Shown here one piece after another: positions 12,701 through 24,600 of a stretch of DNA of 64,000 bases (position 1 is its first letter; every line of letters begins with the position of its first letter). The translations under genes were made by a program, and so were the position numbers. The notes under the pieces were generated by a model. That model was not told where the DNA came from, searched no databases, and saw only the letters and a program-made list of their open reading frames with translations. Source of the stretch: Merluccius polli (Eukaryota; Chordata; Actinopteri; Gadiformes; Merlucciidae); NCBI GenBank assembly GCA_030340625.1, contig JAOPHQ010000386.1, positions 1-64,000 on the forward strand, read 5' to 3'.

Positions 12701-14488
12701 GCCCCCTGGATGGCGGCCTGCGCCCCCCCGACGCGGGGCAGATCCCGCTGCGCTCGCTGCAGTTCAAGCGGGGCCTCCTGCTGCACGAGCTGCGCAAGGG
12801 CAACGCCACGCCGGAGCACGTCCGCCTGCAGCAGCGCCTGGTGCAGCAGCTCCCGCGCGCCATCATCATCGGCGTGCGCAAGGGGGGAACGCGCGCCCTG
12901 CTGGAGATGCTCAACCTGCACCCCGCCGTGGTCAAGGCGTCGCAGGAGATCCACTTCTTCGACAACGACCAGAACTACGCGCGCGGCATCGACTGGTACC
13001 GCGGCAAGATGCCCTTCTCCTTCCCCCACCAGATCACCATCGAGAAGAGCCCCGCCTACTTCATCACCGAGGAGGTGGGTCTTCACGCCTGAGGTCTTCA
13101 CGCCTGAGGTCTTCACTTCGCTTCTTTAGGTCTTCGCTTCTTTAGGTCTTCGCTTCTTTAGGTCATCACTTCTTTAGGTCTTCACTTTCTTTAGGTCCTC
13201 ACTTCTTTAGGTCTTCACTTCTTTAGGTCCTCACTTCTTTAGGTCTTCACTTCTTTAGGTCTTCACTTCTTTAGGTCTTCATGCCTGAGGTCTTCACGCC
13301 TTAGGTCCTCACTTCTTTAGGTCCTCACTTCTTTAGGTCTTCACTTCTTTAGGTCCTCACTTCTTAGGTCTTCACTTCTTTAGGTCTTCACTTTTTTAGG
13401 TCTTCAGTTCTTTACGTCTTCACTTCTTTAGGTCTTCACTTCTTTAGGTCTTCACTTTCTTTAGATCTTCACTTCTTTAGGTCCTCACTTCTTTAGGTCT
13501 TCACTTCTTTAGGTCTTCACTTCTTTAGGTCTTCACTTTCTTTAGATCTTCACTTCTTTAGGTCCTCACTTCTTTAGGTCTTCACTTCTTTAGGTCTTCA
13601 CTTCTTTAGGTCCTCACTTCTTAGGTCTTCACTTCTTTAGGTCTTCACTTTTTTAGGTCTTCAGTTCTTTACGTCTTCACTTCTTTAGGTCTTCACTCCT
13701 TAGGTCTTCACTTCGCTTCATTAGGTCCTCACTTTAGCTCCTCACTTCTTTAGGTCTTCACGTCTTTAGTTCCTCACTTCTTTAGGTCTTCGCTTCTTTA
13801 GGTATTCACTTCTTTAGGTCTTCGCTTCTTTAGGTCTTCACTTCACTTCTTTAGGTCCTCACTTCTTTAGCTCCTCACTTCTTTAGGTCCTCACTTCTTT
13901 AGCTCCTCAATGTTGACGTTATGTCTCCTCCTATCTCAGGTTCCCGAGCGTATCTTCAAGATGAACTCGTCCATCAAGCTGCTGGTGATCGTGCGCGAGC
14001 CCACCACGCGCGCCGTCTCCGACTACACGCAGGTGCTGGAGGGCAAGGAGCGCAAGAACAAGACCTACCACAAGTTCGAGGAGCTGGCGGTGGACGGCGC
14101 CACGTGCGAGGTGAACACCAAGTACAAGGCGGTGCGCACCAGCATCTACACCAAGCACCTGGAGCGCTGGCTCAACTTCTTCCCCGCCGAGCAGTTCCAC
14201 GTGGTGGACGGCGACCGGCTGATCGCCGACCCGCTGCCGGAGCTGCAGCTGGTGGAGCGCTTCCTGGACCTGCCGGCGCGCATCAGCCAGTACAACCTGT
14301 ACTTCAACGCCACGCGCGGCTTCTACTGCCTGCGCTTCAACGTCGTGTTCAACAAGTGCCTGGCGGGCAGCAAGGGGCGGACGCACCCGGACGTGGACGC
14401 CGCGGTGGTGGACAAGCTGCAGAGGTTCTTCCACCCGTTCAACCGCAAGTTCTACCAGATCACAGGGCGGACCTTCAACTGGCCCTGA
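6768..14488 (+). CDS. hs3st5: Heparan sulfate glucosamine 3-O-sulfotransferase 5
   Basis: Three coding exons, 6768-6874, 12687-13074 and 13940-14488, join in phase to give 347 aa; the human enzyme is about 346 aa. The enzyme moves sulfate from PAPS to the 3-O position of glucosamine in heparan sulfate, in the Golgi lumen. The N-terminus is a type II signal anchor (about residues 13-29, LLVLGSLAIGSLLYLVA). The 5'-phosphosulfate loop GVRKGGTR is at residues 98-105. The expected catalytic Glu is E123 in the conserved QEIHFFD segment. The 3'-phosphate-binding segment REPTTRAVSDY starts at 184, and a C-terminal Cys pair lies in CLRFNVVFNKC. The N-terminal words RQKLLVLGSL and LVARVGSLDR are typical of HS3ST5 rather than other HS3ST members. 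Junctions are AG|GTAGGC, CCAG|GCTCC, GAG|GTGGGT and TCAG|GTTCCC. Intron 1 is almost entirely satellite, and intron 2 is a 17-bp minisatellite. Codons are strongly GC-rich at third positions. Upstream noncoding exons were not resolved. Confidence 0.95.
6899..12620. repeat. 23-bp satellite filling hs3st5 intron 1
   Basis: About 250 tandem copies of a 23-bp unit containing CCATGCAGTACACGCT followed by AAACATA or CAACATA. The array starts about 24 bp after the exon 1 donor and ends about 65 bp before the exon 2 acceptor. Marker variants show higher-order duplication. The aberrant unit ATCATCATAA occurs at 9351, 9701, 11891, 12241 and about 12544 (offset 2540 bp for the first two pairs). A rare ATGCCATG variant occurs at 7371 and 10164. 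Since 23 is not a multiple of three, one turn of three units gives a 23-residue peptide period on both strands; these frames are artefacts. Confidence 0.98.
13079..13913. repeat. 17-bp minisatellite filling hs3st5 intron 2
   Basis: About 48 degenerate copies of CACTTCTTTAGGTCTTC, with CCTC and CGCC variants. The first units, GAGGTCTTCACGCCT, look like copies of the exon 2 end plus donor (GAG|GTGGGTCTTCACGCCT), so the array seems to have been seeded at the splice site. Confidence 0.95.
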
Positions 14489-15395
14489 CCGGATCTGGGA
14501 ACGCCCGTTATCGACGCGATGCTCCGGCGCTTTCAGAGGAAAGATATACGGTTTAAGCACTTTGACTGGATTTTGTGACAGGAGTGACCAAATATTAAAT
14601 CACTTTGTGCGGCTTTTGGGTTGTTTTTGTTTGCGTTCGGTGAAGGATGGAGAGAAGAGGACAAAGTTTGACGGCTGAACTTGAATTTAGTTCTGGTCTG
14701 CGTCTTTGTCCGCTGTTGGGGGGGAAAGTGTTGAATGGGTCCGCCGGCTGAAAGAGATTCTGACCTTAGCGGCGCCGACTGCTTTCTAAAAAATAAGCAA
14801 TTACTGACAGTCATGTTATGATGAACAGCTTTAAAAATGTCACTCCTGAGAAGTCGCAATGTTTCAGCGAGGGGAAATGTAAGCGGTACATCGGAAAAAA
14901 AACGTTATTTTATCATCATCATCTTTTTTTTCTTTTTTTTTGTTCTTGTTTTCCACGATTCCATTTTGCATGCACAACCGTTACCATGGCTACGGTGAGT
15001 TTGACCCCCGTCCTTTGTTTCACTCCACTTATTCCCCATCAGACTCTCCGGTCTTTTCTTTCTGCTGTTAATGTCCCGTTGGTATCCGTCGGTCAGACAA
15101 TTAAATTAAATGGAGAAAAAAAAAAAAAAAGAGTCAAACTTTTGGAAACCGAAATGAAATCTCTGATCTGAAGGTTTTTTTATTCTTTCAGCTTTTGAGG
15201 ACTCACAGCGCTTGTGTCGTATCGTAACTTTGTCGCTTCCTACTTGACCCTTGACCCTCGGCTTTTGGCGGCGGAGGTGAAGCGTCGCCGGGTCACGGTG
15301 GGATTATGTCTGTTTATGTGCAAATATTCACTCTGTATCATACGTGTTGTTAGACAAAATGTTTTAATAAAAGAACATTTAAACTGCTGTGTGCT
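14489..15395 (+). other. hs3st5 3' UTR and poly(A) signal
   Basis: AT-rich, non-coding sequence after the hs3st5 stop. AATAAA at 15366-15371 is the best poly(A) signal. Transcript extent is inferred. Confidence 0.6.
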
Positions 15396-15465
15396 AAACT
15401 GTGAATGGCTGTTTTTCATTAAAACACACGACGAGAGACAGATCTGGTGGGTCGACATCATATAT

Positions 15466-15906
15466 TATATATAGATATTAGTACATAATATAGTATATAT
15501 ATTAGTATATAATATAGTACATATATATACAGTATTAGTACATAATATAGTATATATATATTAGTATATAATATAGTATATATATATAATAGTACATAAT
15601 ATAGTATATATATTAGTATATAGTATATATATATATATATATTAGTACATAATATAGTATATATATTAGTATATAATATAGTACATATATATATTAGTAC
15701 ATAATATAGTATATATATATTAGTATATAATATAGTATATATATATAATAGTACATAATATAGTATATATATTAGTATATAGTATATATATATATATATT
15801 AGTACATAATATAGTATATATATTAGTATATAATATAGTATATATATATATATATATATATATATTAGTACATAATATAGTATATATATATTAGTATATA
15901 ATATAG

Positions 15907-15938
<32 letters not shown>

Positions 15939-15978
15939 TACATAATATAGTATATATATTAGTATATAATATAGTATA

Positions 15979-16020
<42 letters not shown>

Positions 16021-16031
16021 TACATAATATA

Positions 16032-16116
<85 letters not shown>

Positions 16117-16118
16117 TA
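15466..16118. repeat. AT-rich repeat (TATATA/TAGTACATAATATAG)
   Basis: Higher-order AT repeat mixing TATATA runs with TAGTACATAATATAG and TAGTATATAATATAG words, ending in an almost pure (TA)n tract at about 16032-16112. No gene is present. Confidence 0.97.
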
Positions 16119-16316
16119 TATCATATAGGCCTGCAGGCAATTTCAAAAATCACTGGATAATAATGAATGTTGTAGCAGCAGGTTTGATATTTAGACTCAA
16201 AGTAAATCCGTCGCAGGGCGGTGTCTATAATCTGTCTGCTGCTGCATGCAGCGGTTATGCGGGCGGATGCTGACATCTAGTGCTGATTTAAACCTCATTT
16301 TATTTTTATTTTTATT

Positions 16317-17770
16317 TCTGAACCATTTGAACCCTAGACTACAGACTAGGACTGAACCATTTGAACATGGACTGACTGGGACTGAACCATTTGAACCTGG
16401 ACTGTACAGATTAGGACTGAACCATTTGAACCCTAAACTACAGACTAGGACTGAACCATTTGAACCCTGGACTACAGACTAGGACTGAACCATTTGAACC
16501 TGGACTGACTAGGACTGAACCATTTGAACCTGGACTGTACAGACTGGGACTGAACCATTTGAACCTGGACTGTACAGACTAGGACTGAACCATTTGAACC
16601 CTAGACTACAGACTAGGACTGAACCATTTGAACCCTGGACTGTACAGACTAGGACTGAACCATTTGAACCTGGACTGTACAGACTAGGACTGAACCATTT
16701 GAACCCTAGACCAGGGGTTCCCAAACTTTTCCATGCCAAGGCCCCCCAAACAGCATTAGCTTCTGGCCGGGGACCCCCAAACCCACCGACAATGCTACAA
16801 AATATGTAAATAAACATCAACTTTTAGAATGTATTTTCTTACTTTTATTTACTATTCAATAATTATTACATTTGTTTAGCATAAGAAAATTATTAACGAA
16901 CATCTTTTCAGCATATACAGAATACAGAATATACGGTATATTCTCAATTTTTGCAGCAGAGTCGGGCCCCCCACTTTGAAAACCACTGGTCTAGGGCAGT
17001 GGTTTTCAAAGTGGGGGCCGCGGCCCCCTGGGGGGCCGCCAGGGGACGCTAGGGGGGCCTCAGAAAATTGGAGGGAAGATGAGAAAAAAAATGCAAAAAA
17101 AAAAAAAAAAAATGTTTTAATATAAAAAAATAAAAATAATAACAAAAATAAAATCAATAATAAAAAAATAAAAAAATAAATAATTTGTCCTGAACCGTAC
17201 AACACGTAAACTGCCGTAATCGTCGGATTTCAGCTGCAAGTTCGGCATGACGACGTCATAATCTGTGTAGACCTGGCCGTTGTTATCAAGCTGCTCTGCT
17301 CCTCAAGCTAGCGCAAAATGGACAGGTTTTTGACAACAAATAGACCGAAGGAGAAGACCAACAGCCCTGCTGTGGAGGACTCTGCTGCAAAAATTGAGAA
17401 TATACCGTATATTCTGTATTCTGTATATGCTGAAAAGATGTTCGTTAATAATTTTCTTATGCTAAACAAATGTAATAATTATTGAATAGTAAATAAAAGT
17501 AAGAAAATACATTCTAAAAGTTGATGTTTATTTACATATTTTGTAGCATTGTCGGTGGGTTTGGGGGTCCCCGGCCAGAAGCTAATGCTGTTTGGGGGGC
17601 CTTGGCATGGAAAAGTTTGGGAACCCCTGCCCTAGACTACAGACTAGGACTGAACCATTTGAACCTGGACTACTAGGACTGAACCATTTGAACCCTAGAC
17701 TACAGACTAGGACTGAACCATTTGAACCTGGACTGTACAGACTAGGACTGAACCATTTGAACCACAGACC
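16317..17770. repeat. ~35-bp minisatellite, split by a hAT element
   Basis: Tandem copies of a unit with core GGACTGAACCATTTGAACC plus a variable tail (CTGGACTGTACAGACTA or CTAGACTACAGACTA). They run at 16317-16711 and resume at 17630-17770, interrupted by the transposon at 16712-17629. Confidence 0.93.
16712..17629. mobile_element. Foldback non-autonomous hAT element with 8-bp TSD
   Basis: The element begins CAGGGGTTCCCAAAC and ends with the reverse complement. It is flanked by the 8-bp direct repeat CCCTAGAC (16704-16711 and 17630-17637). Its outer arms (about 16712-16960 and 17388-17629) are near-perfect inverted repeats of about 245 bp. The core includes a second hAT-like terminus (CAGTGGTTTTCAAAG, near 16997) and a start codon at about 17317 opening MDRFLTTNRPKEK, which resembles the N-terminus of hAT transposases. 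The assignment to hAT rests on the 8-bp duplication and terminal motif. Confidence 0.85.
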
Positions 17771-17799
17771 GGAAGCCACCATCGGTTTGAACCCCGGGC

Positions 17800-17955
17800 C
17801 TCCACGTTGTGACGTCACTCTTCGCCCCGCCCACTCCCCTGCGTAGCTCCTCCCGCTCCCGGCGTAGCCCCGCCCCCTCGCCTCATAGCTCCGCCCCCTC
17901 TCCCTCCTCATCTTCGCCGTCAGTCCGCTGGTTCAGTGGAGCAGCTGCGGTAAAG
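17800..17955 (+). promoter_or_regulatory. hdac2 GC-rich promoter and 5' UTR
   Basis: GC-rich sequence just ahead of the hdac2 start codon with several GC boxes (CCGCCC/CCGCCCC at about 17825, 17869 and 17891) and no TATA box, as expected for a housekeeping promoter. There is a degenerate tandem repeat of CGTAGCTCC/CATAGCTCC. The transcription start is not determined. Confidence 0.6.
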
Positions 17956-18218
17956 ATGGCGTACAGCACCGCGGGGGGGACCAAGAAGAAGGTGTGCTAC
18001 TACTATGACGGTAGGAGAGGTTTCTGGGGACGTTAGCCGTGGGGCTAGCCGCTAGCTGTTAGCCGTGGGGCTAGCTGTGGGTGTTAGCCGTGGGGCTAGC
18101 GGCGCTTAGCTTCCGAGCTAACGGGCGTCCGCTCTGCTTGATCACGTGACCGTTCGTTCTGTGTGTGTGTGTGTGTGTGTGTGTGTTATATGTGTGTGTG
18201 TGTGTGTGTGTGTGGGTG

Positions 18219-18278
<60 letters not shown>

Positions 18279-18312
18279 GTGTGTTATATGTGTTATATAT
18301 ATGTGGGTGTGT

Positions 18313-18345
<33 letters not shown>

Positions 18346-18421
18346 GTGTGTGTTATATACGTGTGTGTGTGTGTGTGTGTGTGTTATATATGTGTATGTG
18401 TGTGTGTGTGTGTGCGTGTGT

Positions 18422-18489
<68 letters not shown>

Positions 18490-18491
18490 AT

Positions 18492-18528
<37 letters not shown>

Positions 18529-18575
18529 ATACATGTGTGTGTGTGTGTGTTTATATGTGTGTGTGTGTGTGTGTT

Positions 18576-18624
<49 letters not shown>

Positions 18625-21600
18625 CAGGATAAGACATTATAATGTTAATTAGCGGCCTGATGGGGGGGGGGGGGGGGGGGTGTAGAACATATTTGAATGC
18701 GGTTAGTCGGTAAACTTTGCCTGCAGACACGGGTCCCGGTCCTGGTCCTGGTCTTGGACCTGGACCTGGTCCTGGTCCGACCGGGCCTTGGGTCTGGTGA
18801 AGGTGTGGTTCTGACGCGGGTCCGGTGTTGCAGGCGACATCGGGAACTACTACTACGGCCAGGGCCACCCCATGAAACCGCACCGCATCCGCATGACCCA
18901 CAACCTGCTGCTCAACTACGGCCTCTACAGGAAGATGGAGATCTACGTGAGTACGGTTCCGGGTTCGATCCCCGATGTCCGCGGGTTTACCTGTAGGGTG
19001 TCCTCCTAGAGCAAGATGACCCCTGACCCCTGCCTGCTCCCGAAAGACATGGATCTGCTTTCACTCATGAGTTGCTGAAGATGAGGAAAGTAAGGAGGAG
19101 CAAATAGGACATGGAGACTGTAAATGGAGGAGTCTCTGTATGTATGTCCGTCTGTCCTTCGATTTCCTCCACAACCGTTCATCTGATCCGCTTCCCGCCG
19201 GTCGGGCGCGTCGCCGAGGACCCGAGGAAGCGTCGGGTCGAGGGTGAAGTGGTTCGGATGAGCGGTTCCTCGAGGAAAGCGCCAGCGGCGGCGGCGGCGG
19301 CGGCGGCGGCGGGGGGGGGGGGGGGGGGCCAAGCGGCGGTATGAATCATTGTCCCCGTTTGTGTGCTTTTCCCGATTCAGCGTCCGCACAAAGCGACGGC
19401 GGAGGAGATGACCAAGTACCACAGCGACGACTACATCAAGTTCCTCCGCTCCATCCGGCCGGACAACATGTCGGAGTACAGCAAGCAGATGCAGCGCTGT
19501 GAGCTAACGCACGCTAACTTTATTAGTATTGTTGTTATTGACAAAAAAACAAACAAAAAAAAACTGCTATGCTAACTAACAGCAGCAGTAAAAACCCACA
19601 CACGCATGCATGCGTGGTCCACCAGCGACCCGTTACCCAACATGCTCATTAGCAACATTAGCTTAGCCCCTGGAGCTAAGCTAAGCTACTACAGCAGCCA
19701 TATTCAGTACACGCATTAACAAATAGCACGCTCACTTTTCTTTATAGTGCGTCACATGGCAGTGACCGCCGCCATTTTGGAAGCATAGCAGCATTGTAAT
19801 GTTAGTTATTGTGTGGGTCGTCATGGTTACTTGGTCGTTGTTTAGTCATTCGCGGTGAAATGATTTGTCACTATGAGGAGACGTTGTTGTGTTTTGCAAC
19901 CGCCGCAGCGTTTCTCATGCGAGACGCGGCAGAACAACATTTTCAGTAACCGTGGTTACGGTATATTTGCGTTGATTATACAGAACTACAACTCTCTGGA
20001 GTCCTCTCAATATGGCGGAGTATCGCCAGCGAAGACTCCCATGATGCATTCTGATGTACAAGCCCTATTTTATTAGCCATGGTGTCTTGATTCCTACTTA
20101 ATAAAATGTCGTCCACAGTTAACGTGGGAGAGGACTGTCCGGTGTTCGACGGCCTGTTTGAGTTCTGCCAGCTGTCGGCGGGCGGCTCGGCTGGTGAGTA
20201 GCGGTCCGTCCAGCGGTTCGGGTTTATCTGATACACGATAGGACGATAAATGAAGGAGACTCGGTACGTCTGTCCTTCCATTTTTTTAAAAACATTTTTT
20301 CCCTGACAACCGTTCATCCGATGGACGTCACACTTGGCGGTGTATCACTGAGGGACGTATTTATGAGTAGTGTAACCCTATTCCCTATTCGCTGCCTTAC
20401 TTGTTGCCTAAATAGTGTACTGTATAGTGTTCACTACAGAGCGGTGCAGGGATGACGTATGTCTGTAGGCCAACCCGGAGGTTAGCGTCGCCCCGGGTTA
20501 CCATGACAACAAGCCAATGGGTTTTTTTTCCATTGGATTTTGCGTTATTGCAGAAAATAAGCTCTGTGGCAAAAACACAAGTTTATGATACTCACGTTTT
20601 GTTAAGCGAGATAATCTTCACCAATGAACACTGAATACTTTTATGACTTTTGAAGCGTAAATGCAATCGCCAGAAGTTTTTTAAGACGCGTAAAAGCTTT
20701 AAAATTCACGAGTGGGGTATTTACCGACGTATCTTATGTCGTAAAACAAAACGTGTAAATCTCTTAAGCTGGTGTTAAAACCACAGACCTTATTTCAGAC
20801 ATCTCACCCAAAACCCATTCAGAAAAACCCGTTGACTTCCAGACGAGGGAACCGGAAGTGCTAACATGCTAACGGGTTTCCGGGTTTTAGGACTCATTCC
20901 TGCACCAGACTATAGGGATTAGGGAATGACGGAACAAGTGAACCAATTCGAACATACTGCTAAAGCAGTATGTGGATGTTTTAGTCTGTGGAAGTTTTAA
21001 CACCAGTGTTTTTAAAAAGTGTTTTGTTGGTCTTGTCCCTCAGCCGGCTCGGTGAAGCTGAACCGCCAGCAGACGGACATCGCCATCAACTGGGCCGGCG
21101 GTCTCCACCACGCCAAGAAGTCCGAGGCCTCGGGGTTCTGCTACGTCAACGACATCGTGTTGGCCATCCTGGAGCTGCTCAAGTGAGTCCTGCTATAAAT
21201 GTCGGACCGTTTCACGATAATGAAGTAAACGAAGACCATAAAGCAGGTAGTAAATCTACCAACATAATAACTGACGTCACAATGCTCCGCTGTACCGCCG
21301 TAGCGCCACTTTGAGCCCAGACGACTGTAGCCTGCGTCCAGAGGTGCTAGCGTACCGTCGCTAGGCGTATCATCTTGAAGTTTACATTTTTGTAAAGCAT
21401 TATTTACTTACACGTATGGACAGTAATGAGCGAGGTTTTGAACGTTTGTTTCACACATATTGTTGAAAATGTAACCTTGCTATCACTTGACGCCAAATGG
21501 TACAATACCCATCGTGGGGGGGGGCTGCATAGCCTAATGGTTCGGGAGTTTGATTCAACCAGCCTGAATGTTCTGGGTTCTAACCCCAACGCGGAGTAAA

Positions 21601-24600
21601 CAACAATGCCTTCATGTACTGTTAAAAACAGAACAAATAGCTGCAACCATTGGGGCTAAACTCAATGAAACGGTTTGAAACATGAATCAACATTAAAACA
21701 TGAGTTCCTTCATGGGCTTCTTCCTGAAGATGAAGGATTGGCGTCTGCCCTGCAACCCACCAGCTGAGAACCACTAACTAATATGGTACTACCAGAAATA
21801 AATCATTTTCCTGTGCGCTACCTGCAGGTACCACCAGAGGGTGCTGTACATCGACATAGACATCCACCATGGGGACGGCGTGGAGGAGGCCTTCTACACC
21901 ACCGACCGGGTCATGACCGTCTCCTTCCACAAGTATGGGGAGTACTTCCCCGGCACCGGGGACCTCCGGGTCAGTCTCTCCCTTCTGCTTTACAAAACAT
22001 AATGCCCCCCCCCCCCCCTCTGTCCAACACTTTAATTCACTTGAATCTTTGTTTATATTCAATTATTTGTATATGTTATTCTTTGAAGTACTCTGATAAG
22101 ATCGTTCTATGGTACCGTTTATTGAATCTTTGTTTATATTCAATTATTTGTATATGTTATTCTTTGAAGTACTCTGATAAGATCGTTCTATGGTACCGTT
22201 TATCGTTGCGGATTGGCTGGTTGATTCACGTGGTCCCGCCCCCTCTTGCAGGACATTGGAGCAGGAAAGGGGAAGTACTACGCCGTCAACTTCCCCCTGC
22301 GGGACGGCATCGATGACTCATCATACGAGCAGATCTTCAAACCCGTGAGTAGGACCTTGTGGTCTGGTCTGGTCCGGGTCCGGGTCTGGGTCCATTCTAC
22401 AGGCTACGCCCAGACTTGATGTCCACCATCTGCCCTGCCTACATTTGCCCTCTTGATAGGTTTTTTTTGTCTTGGCTCCACTGACACATAAATCCTTAGA
22501 GATCATGTTTATGTGCTGCATCAACTGCAAGTTACCGTGAAATGCAAAATAAGAGGCTTGCATTTAGAACAACGTGATGGTGACGATGATGTCATCAAAA
22601 CATGAGATCATCATCATCATCTGTCCCCAAATGTGCAATTGATTTCCAAATATGGGCGTGGCCTTACAGTGTTGAAAAAACTCCAGTAGTAGTAGTTAAC
22701 ATATTGTAGTTAGCATGTTGTAGTTGTTGACATGCTGTTGCAGTTAACATGTTGTTGTGGTTAACATGTTGTTGTTGTTAACATGTTGTGGTTGTTGTGG
22801 TTTGCAGGTGATGGCGAAGGTGATGGAGATGTACCAGCCCAGTGCGGTGGTCCTGCAGTGTGGAGCCGACTCTCTCTCTGGAGACCGTCTGGGTTGCTTC
22901 AACCTCTCCATCCGCGGTACGGAGAGCACTAAGCCTCACTTACTCACCCTCCCTCACCCTCCCTCATCACACGTCTCGGTCGACACCCCCACTTGTGATG
23001 TCACTAGCGGGTCTAGTCTGACTGGCTTGTAAGGCTGGGAGGTTCCTTAGGTCTCTGTAAAGCATCCTTAATATATAACAAAGTTCTTCTTATGAGCCAT
23101 GTTGTCTGAGGTGCGTTGGTTCCTCCTCCCAGGCCATGCCAAGTGTGTGGAGTACATGAAGTCCTTCAACCTGCCCATGCTGATGCTGGGTGGGGGGGGC
23201 TACACCATCAGGAACGTAGCGCGCTGCTGGACCTACGAGACCGCCGTCGCCCTGGATACCGAGATCCCCGACGGTCAGTCTGGTCAACGTCTACATCCCA
23301 TGATAAACGGAAGCATCCGTTGTTATTTTGAGTTGATATCTATGACTTGTTAGAGTGTAAGTGAACTTCCGGTTTCAGATCGAATTCGAACGCTAAATTT
23401 TTGGGCCCAGAGTTGTATGAAGGAGGGGGACGTGTTATCCCCATGGTTACGCCAACTTTGTGATATTGACACTTCGACGTCGCGAAAAGAACGCCACTTG
23501 AGGTCGGAGCGCAGGACAACGTTCACAAACCGGTCGGCGGAGACTGGAGTTTATTACCTGTTTATTACGGTCTTATTTTAGTAACGGTGACTAAATGGCA
23601 GATTACTGTGTTGAAGATCATATAAGACATAAAACAACGATTTTGGGGTCACTGACACTTTAAAGGTGAACCGCCCCACTCCGCTGTTTTCTAGTATGAG
23701 CGGTGCCTTCTGCTCCATACCAGTGTTGCGTAGAAACTCACCAGTTCTTGTTTCCGAAAATCCCGGAAAAGTTGGACGCGTGACGTCCTATCCCGATCCC
23801 GTTATTTTTGTTTGTTTGGGTTTGTATTTTTCCCCCCCGGTTGTGCTCATGCCACTCTGCGTTTCTGTCTCCAGAACTCCCTTACAACGATTACTTCGAG
23901 TACTTCGGACCGGACTTCAAGCTGCACATCAGCCCGTCCAACATGACCAACCAGAACACACAGGAGTACATGGACAAGATCAAGTATGACTTCCTCTGTT
24001 CTATACTTTTTCCTTTTATTTTATCATCATAGTTTAATACTGAGCCGTTGTACAGTTATTCTTTTTTATGTTCAAAAAAATAAAAATGTACATATGAACA
24101 AATGTTCACGTACAAAAGGGTTGGACAGATTTGTCGCGAGTGTTTTGGTTGGCTGAGCGTCTTGTGTTTTGAACCGAGTGTTGTGATTGGCTCCCACAGA
24201 CGGAGGTTGTGATCCGAGTGTTGTGATTGGCTCCTACAGACAGAGGTTGTGATCCGAGTGTTGTGATTGGCTCCTACAGACAGAGGTTGTGATCCGAGTG
24301 TTGTGATTGGCTCCTACAGACAGAGGTTGTCATCCGAGTGTTGTGATTGGCTCCTACAGACAGAGGTTGTCATCCGAGTGTTGTGATTGGCTCCCACAGA
24401 CAGAGGTTGTGATCCGAGTGTTGTGATTGGCTCCTACAGACAGAGGTTGTGATCCGAGTGTTGTGATTGGCTCCTACAGACAGAGGTTGTGATCCGAGTG
24501 TTGTGATTGGCTCCTACAGACAGAGGTTGTCATCCGAGTGTTGTGATTGGCTCCTACAGACAGAGGTTGTCATCCGAGTGTTGTGATTGGCTCCCACAGA

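Noticed and set aside
12514..13145. Antisense and alternate-frame ORFs over hs3st5 exon 2
   Set aside because: Shadows of a very GC-rich coding exon; the true frame is fixed by sulfotransferase motifs and splice phase.
13921..14560. 209-211 aa frames in other frames over hs3st5 exon 3
   Set aside because: Same reason: GC-rich shadow frames with no domain content.
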